The position numbers were made by a program, and so were the translations under genes. A model generated the notes under the pieces. It worked only from the letters and a program-made list of their open reading frames with translations. It ran no database searches and was not told the origin of the DNA. From the NCBI GenBank assembly GCA_002399445.1, contig DHDR01000033.1, positions 25,416 to 72,000 on the forward strand: a DNA stretch of 46,585 bases, in the 5' to 3' direction. Below, piece by piece: positions 1 to 7,230 of this stretch (position 1 is the first letter of the stretch; each line of letters begins with the position of its first letter). Source of the stretch: Ruminococcaceae bacterium UBA4871. Its GTDB lineage: Bacteria > Bacillota > Clostridia > Oscillospirales > Acutalibacteraceae.

Positions 1-188
1 GCATGTCAATGAATTTAGTAATTTTTTGGAGACAGAATGTGTGTATGCGGAAAAGCAGCTCAATATCTGCTTTTTGAAAGCAACTGATGGTTGACAGAAG
101 GCAAATCGAAGGTTTTCAAGTTTTAGTTGGTTGCATTTTTTCTGTCGGCAGGGTATAGTATGCGAAACGAGAAGGGAGAGAAATCATC

Positions 189-932
189 ATGACACTTGGA
201 CAACGGATTCAGATGTGCCGGAAGCGCCGCGGCCTTTCGCAGGAGCAGCTGGGGGAACAGATCGGGGTTTCCCGACAGGCAGTCTCCAAATGGGAGCAGG
301 ATACTGCCCGGCCGGATCTGGATAAAATTGTAGCACTTTCTCAGCTTTTTGAACTTACAGCAGATGAACTGCTGAAAGGAATTCCGGGAGAAGCGGAAGA
401 TGATGGAACTGATTGGCCGATTGACCCGAATGCACCGTTCCGCGGATGGCGCGGACGAAAACTGCCGTACACAAAGTTCCAGATCGGGTGCCGGATTGCA
501 GGCTGTCTGTTAGGGGCAGGCATGTTTTTGTATTTGCTGCTTCAGTATCAGACAATGCCCAGCACAATTCCCGTACACTGGGGCATTAGCGGGGTGCCAG
601 ATCGATGGGGCAGTAAAAGCAGTGTTTTTTGGATGTTTTTATTAGGCGTTATCCTGTACATCGGTATGGAAGTTCTGTGTGGCTTTCCATCCATCTGGAA
701 TATGACTGGAAACTTAACGGAAGGTAACTGGCGGCACATTTATACCACTATGCGCAGCATGCTGGAACTAACGAATGTAATTTTGCTGGCAATGTTCTGC
801 TATCTTTCTTTGCCAACTATTTTTCCGTGGCTGCCGGTCAGCTGGCCGATTGTCCTGTTCCTGTCGGCCTATACATTGCTTTTTGTCCTTGGAATGCTGA
901 AGATTTATAAAATTGGGAAAAAAAGAAACTGA
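189..932 (+). CDS. XRE-type HTH protein with C-terminal DUF1648/SdpI-like membrane domain
   Basis: A 247-residue protein. Residues 1-65 form a Cro/C1-type helix-turn-helix (LSQEQLGEQIGVSRQAVSKWE is the recognition unit). After a linker there are about four hydrophobic segments from residue 100 on. Residues 125-140 carry the DUF1648 signature (IPVHWGISGVPDRWGSK), known from SdpI-type immunity and signalling proteins. The start follows an AAGGGAGAG ribosome site. It is probably a membrane-tethered regulator that could sense an envelope signal or peptide; that role is inferred from the domain pairing. It stands alone, upstream of the dehydrogenase gene. No target operator is visible. Confidence 0.85.
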   Translation: MTLGQRIQMCRKRRGLSQEQLGEQIGVSRQAVSKWEQDTARPDLDKIVALSQLFELTADELLKGIPGEAEDDGTDWPIDPNAPFRGWRGRKLPYTKFQIGCRIAGCLLGAGMFLYLLLQYQTMPSTIPVHWGISGVPDRWGSKSSVFWMFLLGVILYIGMEVLCGFPSIWNMTGNLTEGNWRHIYTTMRSMLELTNVILLAMFCYLSLPTIFPWLPVSWPIVLFLSAYTLLFVLGMLKIYKIGKKRN

Positions 933-1015
933 ATTTTTTACTTTTTCAAAAAAACAAAGACAGTCCCAATTTTCCCCACGGCTGATTTTATCAAAAATCA
1001 TCAAATTATATCAAA

Positions 1016-1089
1016 TTATCATGAAATTTATCATGGAGAGGAAGAAGATATGCTATAATTACCTGTAGAATAAAAGGATTTCATGATAA
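1016..1089 (+). promoter_or_regulatory. Promoter and inverted-repeat operator candidate of the LDH-family gene
   Basis: An extended -10 element (TGCTATAAT, 1051-1059) with no good -35 lies 70 bases before the dehydrogenase start. It is bracketed by TTATCATGAAA (1016-1026) and its exact reverse complement TTTCATGATAA (1079-1089); a further ATTTATCATG copy starts at 1027. A weak -35 plus flanking repeats is what an activated or looped promoter looks like. The binding protein is unknown. The repeat is not a Rex site. Confidence 0.5.
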
Positions 1090-1128
1090 ACCGCCATTTA
1101 TAATGGTAGAGATGGGGAGACTTACAAA

Positions 1129-2085
1129 ATGGAAAATAGTGTAAAACGTAAAATCGTTATTATTGGTGCCGGTCATGTAGGCATACACTGTGGATTGACG
1201 CTTATTCTGCGGAATCAGGTTGATGAGCTGGTCTATATTGATGTAAAAGAAGAAAAGGCACGTATGGAAGCACTGGATCAGGATGACGCTGTGAGTAATC
1301 TGCCGCGAAGGGTTCAGGTGCGTGCCGGTACCTATGCAGACTGTGCCGATGCACAAATTGTTGTAATGGCAGCGGGCAGGAGCCGCCGGCCGGGCGAGAC
1401 ACGTCTGGACATGTTTGACAGTTCCATTGAAATTATGAAAAGCATTGTTGGACCGCTGAAAGCTTCAGGCTTTCACGGAATCCTGCTCAGCATTTCCAAT
1501 CCGGCAGATATTGTGGCGGATTTTCTGCGCAAGCGGCTTGAAATGCCAAAATCACACGTTTTCAGCACAGGTACATCATTGGATTCTGCCCGTTTGCGCC
1601 GTATCCTTTCGGAAATTCTCGGTGTAGACCGTCATTCTATTCAGGCGTATTCCATGGGAGAACACGGAGACTCCCAGATGATTCCGGCTTCTCATATCTA
1701 TGTGGGTGGGGTACCGATTATGGACTATGCAGCAGGGAATCCGGAACTGCTGAAGAAGCTGGATTTTGATGCTGTCTGTCAAGCAGTCCGCGATGCCGGG
1801 CAGCATGTGGTTGTTGGCAAAGGCTGTACAGAATTTGGCATCGGAATGGTTTGCAGTGACATTGTGCAGGCAATTCAAAACGATGAAAAAAGAATCCTGC
1901 CGGTTTCCACTTTGCTGGAAGGCGAATACGGTCAGTCTGGTATCCACGCAGGCGTGCCGGCAGTGATCGGGAAAAACGGCATGGAGCGCATTGTGGAAAT
2001 CAACCTGACGTCAGAGGAAAAGAAGAAGTTCGACCATTCCTGCAGCGTAATCCGCGGCTTTATTGAGCGTGCAGACCAGATGTAG
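1129..2085 (+). CDS. ldh: L-lactate/malate dehydrogenase family protein (annotated L-LDH type)
   Basis: 318 residues, the normal family length, catalysing NAD-dependent oxidoreduction of a 2-oxo acid, classically pyruvate to L-lactate in fermentation. The N-terminal Rossmann motif is IIGAGHVG (residues 11-18). The active site is visible: Arg92 in PGETRLD, Asp152 and Arg155 in TSLDSAR, and catalytic His179 in GEHGDS. At the position of the specificity residue Gln102 of lactate dehydrogenases (the Q of QKPGETR) this protein has Arg86 (RSRRPGETR), the residue found in malate dehydrogenases. Overall sequence is LDH-like, so the substrate is uncertain. It is monocistronic, with its own promoter and terminator. 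Confidence 0.88.
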   Translation: MENSVKRKIVIIGAGHVGIHCGLTLILRNQVDELVYIDVKEEKARMEALDQDDAVSNLPRRVQVRAGTYADCADAQIVVMAAGRSRRPGETRLDMFDSSIEIMKSIVGPLKASGFHGILLSISNPADIVADFLRKRLEMPKSHVFSTGTSLDSARLRRILSEILGVDRHSIQAYSMGEHGDSQMIPASHIYVGGVPIMDYAAGNPELLKKLDFDAVCQAVRDAGQHVVVGKGCTEFGIGMVCSDIVQAIQNDEKRILPVSTLLEGEYGQSGIHAGVPAVIGKNGMERIVEINLTSEEKKKFDHSCSVIRGFIERADQM

Positions 2086-2140
2086 CTCTATTTTCAACAG
2101 TGAGATAAAAATCCGATGTTAGGTGTACGGCCCGGTTCTT

Positions 2141-2168
2141 AAAAGTCCAGCGTTAGCTGGGCTTTTTG
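2141..2168 (+). terminator. Rho-independent terminator after the dehydrogenase gene
   Basis: The stem AAAGTCCAGC/GCTGGGCTTT with a short GTTA loop ends in a T-run. It lies 55 bases after the dehydrogenase stop codon. Confidence 0.8.
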
Positions 2169-2297
2169 TATCTGAAACAGCATTTGTCCAATGACTAATT
2201 CAAAAAGCACAGAGCCGTGGATTTCTCTTGTGAGAATTGCATATCTGTCATTTGTATCATACAGCACAGCAAGAGTAGAAAAATTTCACTTCAGACA

Positions 2298-2327
2298 TAA
2301 AAAAACCATCGGTTAAACCGATGGTTT
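2298..2327 (-). terminator. Terminator of the RNase P RNA
   Basis: On the minus strand, AAAACCATCGG/CCGATGGTTTT is a perfect hairpin followed by T residues. It sits directly after the 3' end of the RNase P RNA. Confidence 0.85.
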
Positions 2328-2329
2328 TA

Positions 2330-2685
2330 ATTGTGACCAAACCTGTAAGCCGGGTTCTGTTGTAGACAGCCATCTATCTTGGCCGGGCGTTGCCGCCGCG
2401 GCTCAGTGCCACCTCCCCGGGACGCGCCGGGCCAGCGCTGTATGTCCCTCTGCGGTGTTGCTCCGGATAGGGTTTGCATAGCCGTCAAGTCTCCCTGACG
2501 CTGGTGAGCTCTTGCCTCACCTTTCCATCCTTACCGCGGGTAAACCGCGGCGGTTCTTTTCTGTTGCACTTTCCCTGGGGTCACCCCCGGCGGTCGTTAG
2601 CCGTTATCCTGCCCTGTGGAGCCCGGACTTTCCTCGCAGGTTTGCTTTCGCTCATCCCCCGCAGCCGTCCAGTTTGCTCACAATC
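2330..2685 (-). ncRNA. rnpB: RNase P RNA, bacterial class A
   Basis: Reading the minus strand gives the diagnostic conserved block GAGGAAAGTCCGGGC followed by TCCACAGGGCAGG near the 5' side, and AACCCGGCTTACAG near the 3' end. The ends pair as helix P1: ATTGTGA at 2678-2684 (minus strand) with TCACAAT at the other end. Length is about 356 nt, typical of class A. The RNA is the catalytic subunit that removes tRNA 5' leaders. The open reading frame across 2474-2737 is spurious. Exact ends are estimated from P1 and the terminator. Confidence 0.95.
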
Positions 2686-2690
2686 TAACT

Positions 2691-2719
2691 ATTATAGTGG
2701 AATTTGTCGATTTCGTCAA
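2691..2719 (-). promoter_or_regulatory. Promoter of the RNase P RNA
   Basis: On the minus strand, TTGACG (2714-2719) and TATAAT (2691-2696) are spaced by 17 bases. The -10 element lies just upstream of the 5' end of the RNA, as expected for strong stable-RNA transcription. Confidence 0.8.
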
Positions 2720-2810
2720 GTGAAATTCATCTATTGAAGCAATCAATAGATAGAAATCATTACAAAAACAACCAATCAGGCTTTTTTGAGAATGTTTAAC
2801 AATATTAAAA

Positions 2811-4265
2811 TTAGAAAGTATACTCGTCAAGCATTTTTTGCTTGACGTCCCAAAGGGATCGGCTGAGGTCAACGTAGTAGCGGTGAGGATTGTCAAAGCG
2901 CTGGACTTCATCCCACAAAGTATTGACTTCCCGCTTACAGTCTTCCTGCAGTTCTTTGAGTGTTTTTTCTTTGGCAATACATTTTCCGTTTTTAAAAAGC
3001 TGTTCACGCAGCGGTACGGCACGGAAATTTGAAACGAGTTTGCGCTTCCAAATATGAGTAGGGTCGAAAATTTCATATGGTTTTGTATCGTCTATTGTTT
3101 CATTGTGCAGCGTGACGACATCCGCAATTGCTTTTCCTGTTTCGCGGTCATACAAACGCCAAAGCTTTTTAAAACATGGTGTGGTAATTTTAGAAACATT
3201 TTCGCTTACCTTAATCTTAGGAATAATCGTGCCGTCCTCTTTTTCCACGGCACAAAGCTTATAGACGCCACCGAAAACCGGATGGCTGCTGCTGGTGATC
3301 AGCCGCTCCCCAACACCAAAGGAATCTACCGGAGCACCCTGAATAAGCATGTCGCGAATGAGATACTCGTCCAGTGAATTGCTGACACAGATTTTGGCGT
3401 CCGGAAAGCCTGCATCATCCAGCATTTTGCGCGATCTTTTAGAAAGGTAAGTGATGTCGCCGCTGTCGATGCGGATACCCGCCGGGCGAAATCCGCGCGG
3501 CACAACCTCTTCGTTAAAAATTTTAATTGCATTTGGTATACCGGATTTCAGGACATTGTATGTATCAACCAGCAGTAAACAGTTGGAAGGATATTCCCGC
3601 GCATAGGCACGGAATGCTTCCAGTTCCGTATCGAAAAGCTGCACCCAGCTGTGGGCCATGGTACCCAATGCAGGAACCCCAAATTCACGGTCACAGATTG
3701 TGCAGGCAGTGCCGCAGCAGCCGCCGATATAAGCGGCACGTGCGCCCAGTATAGCACTGTCTGCTCCCTGTGCGCGCCGGGAACCAAATTCCATAACCGG
3801 CCGTCCGTGCGCTGCACGTACGATCCGGTTTGCCTTGGTTGCAATCAGGCTCTCATGATTAATAGTCAGCAGGATCATCGTTTCCACAAATTGTGCTTGA
3901 ATGACCGGACCGCGTACGGTTAGTATTGGTTCACCCGGAAAAATCGGGGTTCCTTCCGGTACGGACCAGACGTCACAGGCAAAGTGAAAATTCATCAGGT
4001 ATTTTAAAAACCCTTCGCTGAAAATTCCGCATTCGCGCAAATAAGAAATATCCTCGGGTGTGAAGTGCAGGTTCGTCAGATAATCGACGACCTGCTGCAC
4101 ACCAGCCATAATTGCAAAACCGCCCTTATCCGGTACTTCGCGGAAAAACATATCAAAATAAGCGATGCGGTCTCCGAAACCATTGGCAAAATAGCCGTTT
4201 GCCATTGTGATTTCGTAAAAGTCTGTCAGCATGGTCAGATTCGTTTTTTCTAGAGTAGTATTCAT
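2811..4265 (-). CDS. pncB: Nicotinate phosphoribosyltransferase
   Basis: 484 residues, normal for the long Gram-positive type. It condenses nicotinate with PRPP (ATP-stimulated) to nicotinate mononucleotide in the NAD salvage pathway. The family N terminus (LTMLTDFYEITMANGYF) begins right after the chosen start; the phosphoribosyl-binding region contains EFGSRRAQG and RIDSGDITYLSKRSRKML. A longer in-frame start at 4346 exists, but that sequence overlaps a leader hairpin and lacks family similarity, whereas ATG 4265 follows GGAG at good spacing. The gene converges on the RNase P RNA and is transcribed alone. Confidence 0.93.
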   Translation of the reverse strand: MNTTLEKTNLTMLTDFYEITMANGYFANGFGDRIAYFDMFFREVPDKGGFAIMAGVQQVVDYLTNLHFTPEDISYLRECGIFSEGFLKYLMNFHFACDVWSVPEGTPIFPGEPILTVRGPVIQAQFVETMILLTINHESLIATKANRIVRAAHGRPVMEFGSRRAQGADSAILGARAAYIGGCCGTACTICDREFGVPALGTMAHSWVQLFDTELEAFRAYAREYPSNCLLLVDTYNVLKSGIPNAIKIFNEEVVPRGFRPAGIRIDSGDITYLSKRSRKMLDDAGFPDAKICVSNSLDEYLIRDMLIQGAPVDSFGVGERLITSSSHPVFGGVYKLCAVEKEDGTIIPKIKVSENVSKITTPCFKKLWRLYDRETGKAIADVVTLHNETIDDTKPYEIFDPTHIWKRKLVSNFRAVPLREQLFKNGKCIAKEKTLKELQEDCKREVNTLWDEVQRFDNPHRYYVDLSRSLWDVKQKMLDEYTF

Positions 4266-4292
4266 TTTCTGTGTCTCCGGATCTAAAAATTT

Positions 4293-4375
4293 GTCACTGC
4301 ATCCCCATGCTGTGACATAGTATGGAGGGGAAACGATGATACTCATATTATAGCAAAAACAGAAACGAATAACAA
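4293..4375 (-). promoter_or_regulatory. pncB promoter with leader hairpin / operator candidate
   Basis: On the minus strand TTGTTA (4370-4375) and TATAAT (4347-4352) are 17 bases apart, so transcription should start near 4340. A 26-bp interrupted inverted repeat at 4293-4318 (arms TGTCAC/GTGACA, inner arms GCAT/ATGC, CCCC loop) lies in the untranslated leader 20-50 bases downstream. It could be an operator for a niacin-responsive repressor or an RNA hairpin; the sequence alone does not decide. Confidence 0.6.
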
Positions 4376-4765
4376 ACCGTTTTGCGGTAGAATTCGATAG
4401 AAACAGTTCCTTGAGCTGAAAAAGTGTCCGCTGCTGTAATTATGTGCCGGCCCCGTATTCGGCAGATGACTTTTTCATTCAATATTTTGTAAAAACAGTA
4501 CTCTTTGCTACAAATTTGTTGCAATTGGATATGGAAACAGATATACTAAATATGAAATAAGCGAATATGACTGCTTTCTGTATGCCTAGAAAAGTATCGT
4601 TGCTTTTTGCATCTGTTTTCCGGGCGAATTGGAAACAGCAGGAATGGGCCTGCTGCAGCCGGAATTTTTATCGGCAGGTACATTCCACTGTTTCATGTGT
4701 CCCAAAATAGATAACTGTCTGTTGCAGGGCTGTCGGAATACGCTCGGCACTTTTTGATTACTAGT
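4376..4765. other. Intergenic stretch without recognised genes
   Basis: Between the pncB promoter and the small XRE gene. Reading frames here are short and look random. I see no riboswitch, tRNA or repeat. Confidence 0.5.
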
Positions 4766-4782
4766 AGGGGAGATGAACCACG

Positions 4783-5043
4783 TTGAGATTACGCAAGCAG
4801 GCGCTGGGCACCCGCAACCTGGTGGGCGCCCGCGTGGAAGCAGCTCGTAAAAGCGAGGGCATGAAGCAGAAAGATTTGCTGGCACAGCTGCAGGTGCAGG
4901 GTATTGATATGAATGCTTCTGGTCTTTCCAAGCTGGAGGGCCAGATTCGTTATGTAACGGATTATGAACTGGTGGCACTCGCTAAGATCTTTAATGTTTC
5001 TGTTGATTGGCTGCTTGGTCTGGAGAATGAAAAAGAAACCTGA
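4783..5043 (+). CDS. Small XRE-family HTH transcriptional regulator
   Basis: 86 residues, essentially a single helix-turn-helix domain (MKQKDLLAQL...ASGLSKLEGQIRYVTDYELVALAKIFNVSVDWLLG). The start is TTG at 4783, behind AGGGGA. The ending SVDWLLGL is characteristic of the family. There is no effector domain, so it is probably a DNA-binding repressor of unknown target. It is followed by a strong terminator and appears monocistronic. Confidence 0.85.
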   Translation: MRLRKQALGTRNLVGARVEAARKSEGMKQKDLLAQLQVQGIDMNASGLSKLEGQIRYVTDYELVALAKIFNVSVDWLLGLENEKET

Positions 5044-5089
5044 TTGGGTAATTTTTCTTCTTTACGTTTCTGATGATCGGTAAAATATG

Positions 5090-5124
5090 AGGCACGCCGC
5101 TTACAAAAAGCGGCGTGCCTTTTT
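5090..5124 (+). terminator. Strong terminator after the XRE gene
   Basis: Perfect 11-bp stem AGGCACGCCGC/GCGGCGTGCCT with a 9-base loop, followed by TTTTT. Confidence 0.9.
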
Positions 5125-5157
5125 ACGCAGGGTATCCTTTAGATAGTCAGCTTGCGC

Positions 5158-5186
5158 TTGTGTGCCTGTGGTGAATGTGCTATACT
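5158..5186 (+). promoter_or_regulatory. Promoter of the GNAT gene
   Basis: TTGTGT (5158-5163), 17-base spacer, TATACT (5181-5186), about 50 bases upstream of the acetyltransferase start. Confidence 0.6.
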
Positions 5187-5234
5187 TTTGTCTATTCCAG
5201 AAGGAAATTGTAAAGCGGAAAAGAGAGGATCAGC

Positions 5235-5666
5235 TTGAATCTTTCTTATACGGAAAATGATTTACTGATAGAAGAATATGAGATGCTGCGGAACCGGGTG
5301 AATTGGCAGCCATTTAGCCGCCGCCAATCCCGAACGGCACTGCAAAACAGTTTGTTTGTCCTTTGTGCCCGCAGGAAAGACGGCACCCCAGTGGGGATGG
5401 GGCGCATTGTCGGAGACGGAGCAACTGTCTGCTATGTGCAGGATTTGATTGTGCTTCCGGAATGCCGCCGCATGCATGTCGGTACAGAACTGATGCACCG
5501 GCTGGAAGCTTTTGTACGCAGTCTGATCCAAGGGGATGAAACGATGCGGCTGTGCCTGATGTGCGCGCTTGGACGGGAAGCATTTTATGAGAGCTGCGGC
5601 TTTTTGGCGCGCCCAACATCGGAGCTTGGCCCCGGCATGATCCGATGGCTGAAAGCAGAAAAATAG
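5235..5666 (+). CDS. GNAT family N-acetyltransferase
   Basis: 143 residues with the GNAT core. Motif A is the segment VQDLIVLPECRRMHVGTELM (about residues 75-94), where the R-x-x-x-(V)G-T/S pattern binds the acetyl-CoA pyrophosphate. The C terminus ends with the usual FYESCGF motif. The start is TTG 5235 behind AGAGAGGATC. Substrate is unknown; small-molecule or antibiotic-like amine acetylation are both possible. Its stop lies just before the promoter of the potassium uptake genes, so it is probably monocistronic. Confidence 0.88.
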   Translation: MNLSYTENDLLIEEYEMLRNRVNWQPFSRRQSRTALQNSLFVLCARRKDGTPVGMGRIVGDGATVCYVQDLIVLPECRRMHVGTELMHRLEAFVRSLIQGDETMRLCLMCALGREAFYESCGFLARPTSELGPGMIRWLKAEK

Positions 5667-5682
5667 CGATGATCTGCGCCTC

Positions 5683-5711
5683 TTGTCATTTTTCCCTGTC
5701 TGTGCTATAAT
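5683..5711 (+). promoter_or_regulatory. Promoter of the tandem trkA genes
   Basis: TTGTCA (5683-5688), 17-base spacer, TATAAT (5706-5711). A near-consensus promoter roughly 100 bases before the first TrkA-type gene. Confidence 0.8.
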
Positions 5712-5813
5712 GCAAGCCGTTTATAATGATGAGCAGCTGTTGTTTATGCAGCCTGATGGGTTTCCTGCTTGTGGCAGGGAAGGGATGGATTGCTGGAGGA
5801 GGCAATTTAAAAT

Positions 5814-6440
5814 ATGAACGTTTTGGTAATCGGGTGTGGCCGGCTTGGCGTTCGCCTGGCCACACTTTTAGATGAGCGCGGCCATGAAGTTGCCGTAGTT
5901 GATGAGGCAGCCGGAATGCTGAGCCATTTGCCGGAAAATTTTAGCGGATTGGCAATCACCGGTATGCCAATGGACATGTCTGTACTCAAAAGTGCCGGAA
6001 TTGAAAATTGTGATGCTGTGGCAGTGGTTACGTCAGATGATAACCTGAATATCACAATATCTGAAGTGGCACGGGAATTTTTCCATATTGACAATGTGGT
6101 GGTCCGTATCAGTGATCCGGCGCGGGAAAGCGTGTTTGCAGCTTTTGGTCTGCATACGGTCTGTCCAACAAAAATGGCGGCAACTTCTGTTTATAATGCA
6201 ATTACGGAGCCGTGGGAAAGCCGGCAGCTTACATTTGGTACGGCAACAGTCTCTTTTCGCGTCTGGACGCCTGGCAGGGCCCATTATGGCAGGCCTTTGG
6301 AAGAAATGCCCCATTACGAAGAAGAGACCGTCTTTGCTGTTGTTCATGCCACAGGAAAAATGGAAATGGCGCAGGCACATAACGGCCTGCAGAAAATCGG
6401 AGAAGGCGACCATGTGATTTTAGCATCGGTCACAGATTAA
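5814..6440 (+). CDS. TrkA/KtrA-type potassium uptake regulatory protein (first copy)
   Basis: 208 residues with an N-terminal RCK Rossmann domain (VIGCGRLGVRLATLL, residues 4-18; nucleotide-binding GxGxxG) and a C-terminal RCK_C/TrkA_C domain. The N-terminal half ends with the typical VVRISDPARESVFAAFGLHTVCPTKM block. Such cytoplasmic proteins gate a membrane TrkH/KtrB channel in response to ATP/ADP, NAD(H) or c-di-AMP. It is 13 bases upstream of a second TrkA-type gene and shares its promoter. The start follows GGAGGAGG. Confidence 0.9.
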   Translation: MNVLVIGCGRLGVRLATLLDERGHEVAVVDEAAGMLSHLPENFSGLAITGMPMDMSVLKSAGIENCDAVAVVTSDDNLNITISEVAREFFHIDNVVVRISDPARESVFAAFGLHTVCPTKMAATSVYNAITEPWESRQLTFGTATVSFRVWTPGRAHYGRPLEEMPHYEEETVFAVVHATGKMEMAQAHNGLQKIGEGDHVILASVTD

Positions 6441-6453
6441 GGAGGATGCAGAG

Positions 6454-7125
6454 ATGAATATTATTATTCTGGGCGGCGGCAAACTGGGCCGCCAGCTTGC
6501 GCGGAATATGCTGGACCGAAAATATACCGTGCACTTGATTGAAAAAAATAAACTTCGCTGCATGCACCTTGCCAATGAACTGGATATTGAAGTGGTTTGC
6601 GGAGACGGGACGGAATTAGAAGTCCTGCAGAACGCCCATACGCAGGAGGCAGATTGTTTTCTGGCGGTCGGCGGCAGTGATCAGGATAATCTGGTGGCCT
6701 GTCAGCTCGCCAAAAGGGAATTTGGTGTTCAAAAAGTCATTGCCCGCGCCAATGATCCTCGCAATTTACCTGTTTTGCGTACACTGGGGACGGAAATGGT
6801 CGTAAGCAGCACAGAAATTATTACGAATATGATTGAGCAGGAAGTCGATATGGCTGAGATGCATATGCTGGCTACCTTAAACAAAGGACGCGCTGCCATC
6901 TGCGAAGTGACACTGACAGAAAATTCAAGAGTAAACGGCATTGCGCTAAAAAATCTAAATCTTCCGTCTGGCTGTTTGGTTATGTCCATTGTGCGTGGAG
7001 AACAAATGATGGTGCCAAACGGCGATACAGTCTTTCACTCCAATGATGAAATTGTGGCAGTATGTGAAGGAAAATCGCAGAAAAAGCTGCAATCCTTGCT
7101 GACTGCTACCAAAGCAGAAGGATGA
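6454..7125 (+). CDS. trkA: TrkA/KtrA-type potassium uptake regulatory protein (second copy)
   Basis: 223 residues, RCK_N (ILGGGKLGRQLARNML at the N terminus, acidic partner at ...CGDGTELEVL) followed by RCK_C. This copy keeps the classic TrkA block VIARANDPRNLPVLRTLGTEMVVSSTEIITNMIEQEV. It is translated from GGAGG in the same operon as the first copy. Tandem RCK proteins may form a hetero-oligomeric gating ring on the convergently encoded TrkH channel; that pairing is inferred from proximity. Confidence 0.92.
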   Translation: MNIIILGGGKLGRQLARNMLDRKYTVHLIEKNKLRCMHLANELDIEVVCGDGTELEVLQNAHTQEADCFLAVGGSDQDNLVACQLAKREFGVQKVIARANDPRNLPVLRTLGTEMVVSSTEIITNMIEQEVDMAEMHMLATLNKGRAAICEVTLTENSRVNGIALKNLNLPSGCLVMSIVRGEQMMVPNGDTVFHSNDEIVAVCEGKSQKKLQSLLTATKAEG

Positions 7126-7164
7126 AATCCTGTTTCCATTGCTAGTTAGTTTATCAAATATATA

Positions 7165-7212
7165 AAAAAGAAGAGCTGCTGTATGGTTATTCCTTCAGCA
7201 GCTCTTCTTTTT
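7165..7212. terminator. Bidirectional terminator between trkA and trkH
   Basis: A 17-bp stem (AAAAAGAAGAGCTGCTG and its complement) with T-runs on both strands, between two convergent genes. Confidence 0.9.
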
Positions 7213-7230
7213 CTGTCCGTAATTTTTCAC

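Noticed and set aside
2474..2737. 87-codon open reading frame
   Set aside because: It lies across the RNase P RNA on the opposite strand and has no protein similarity.
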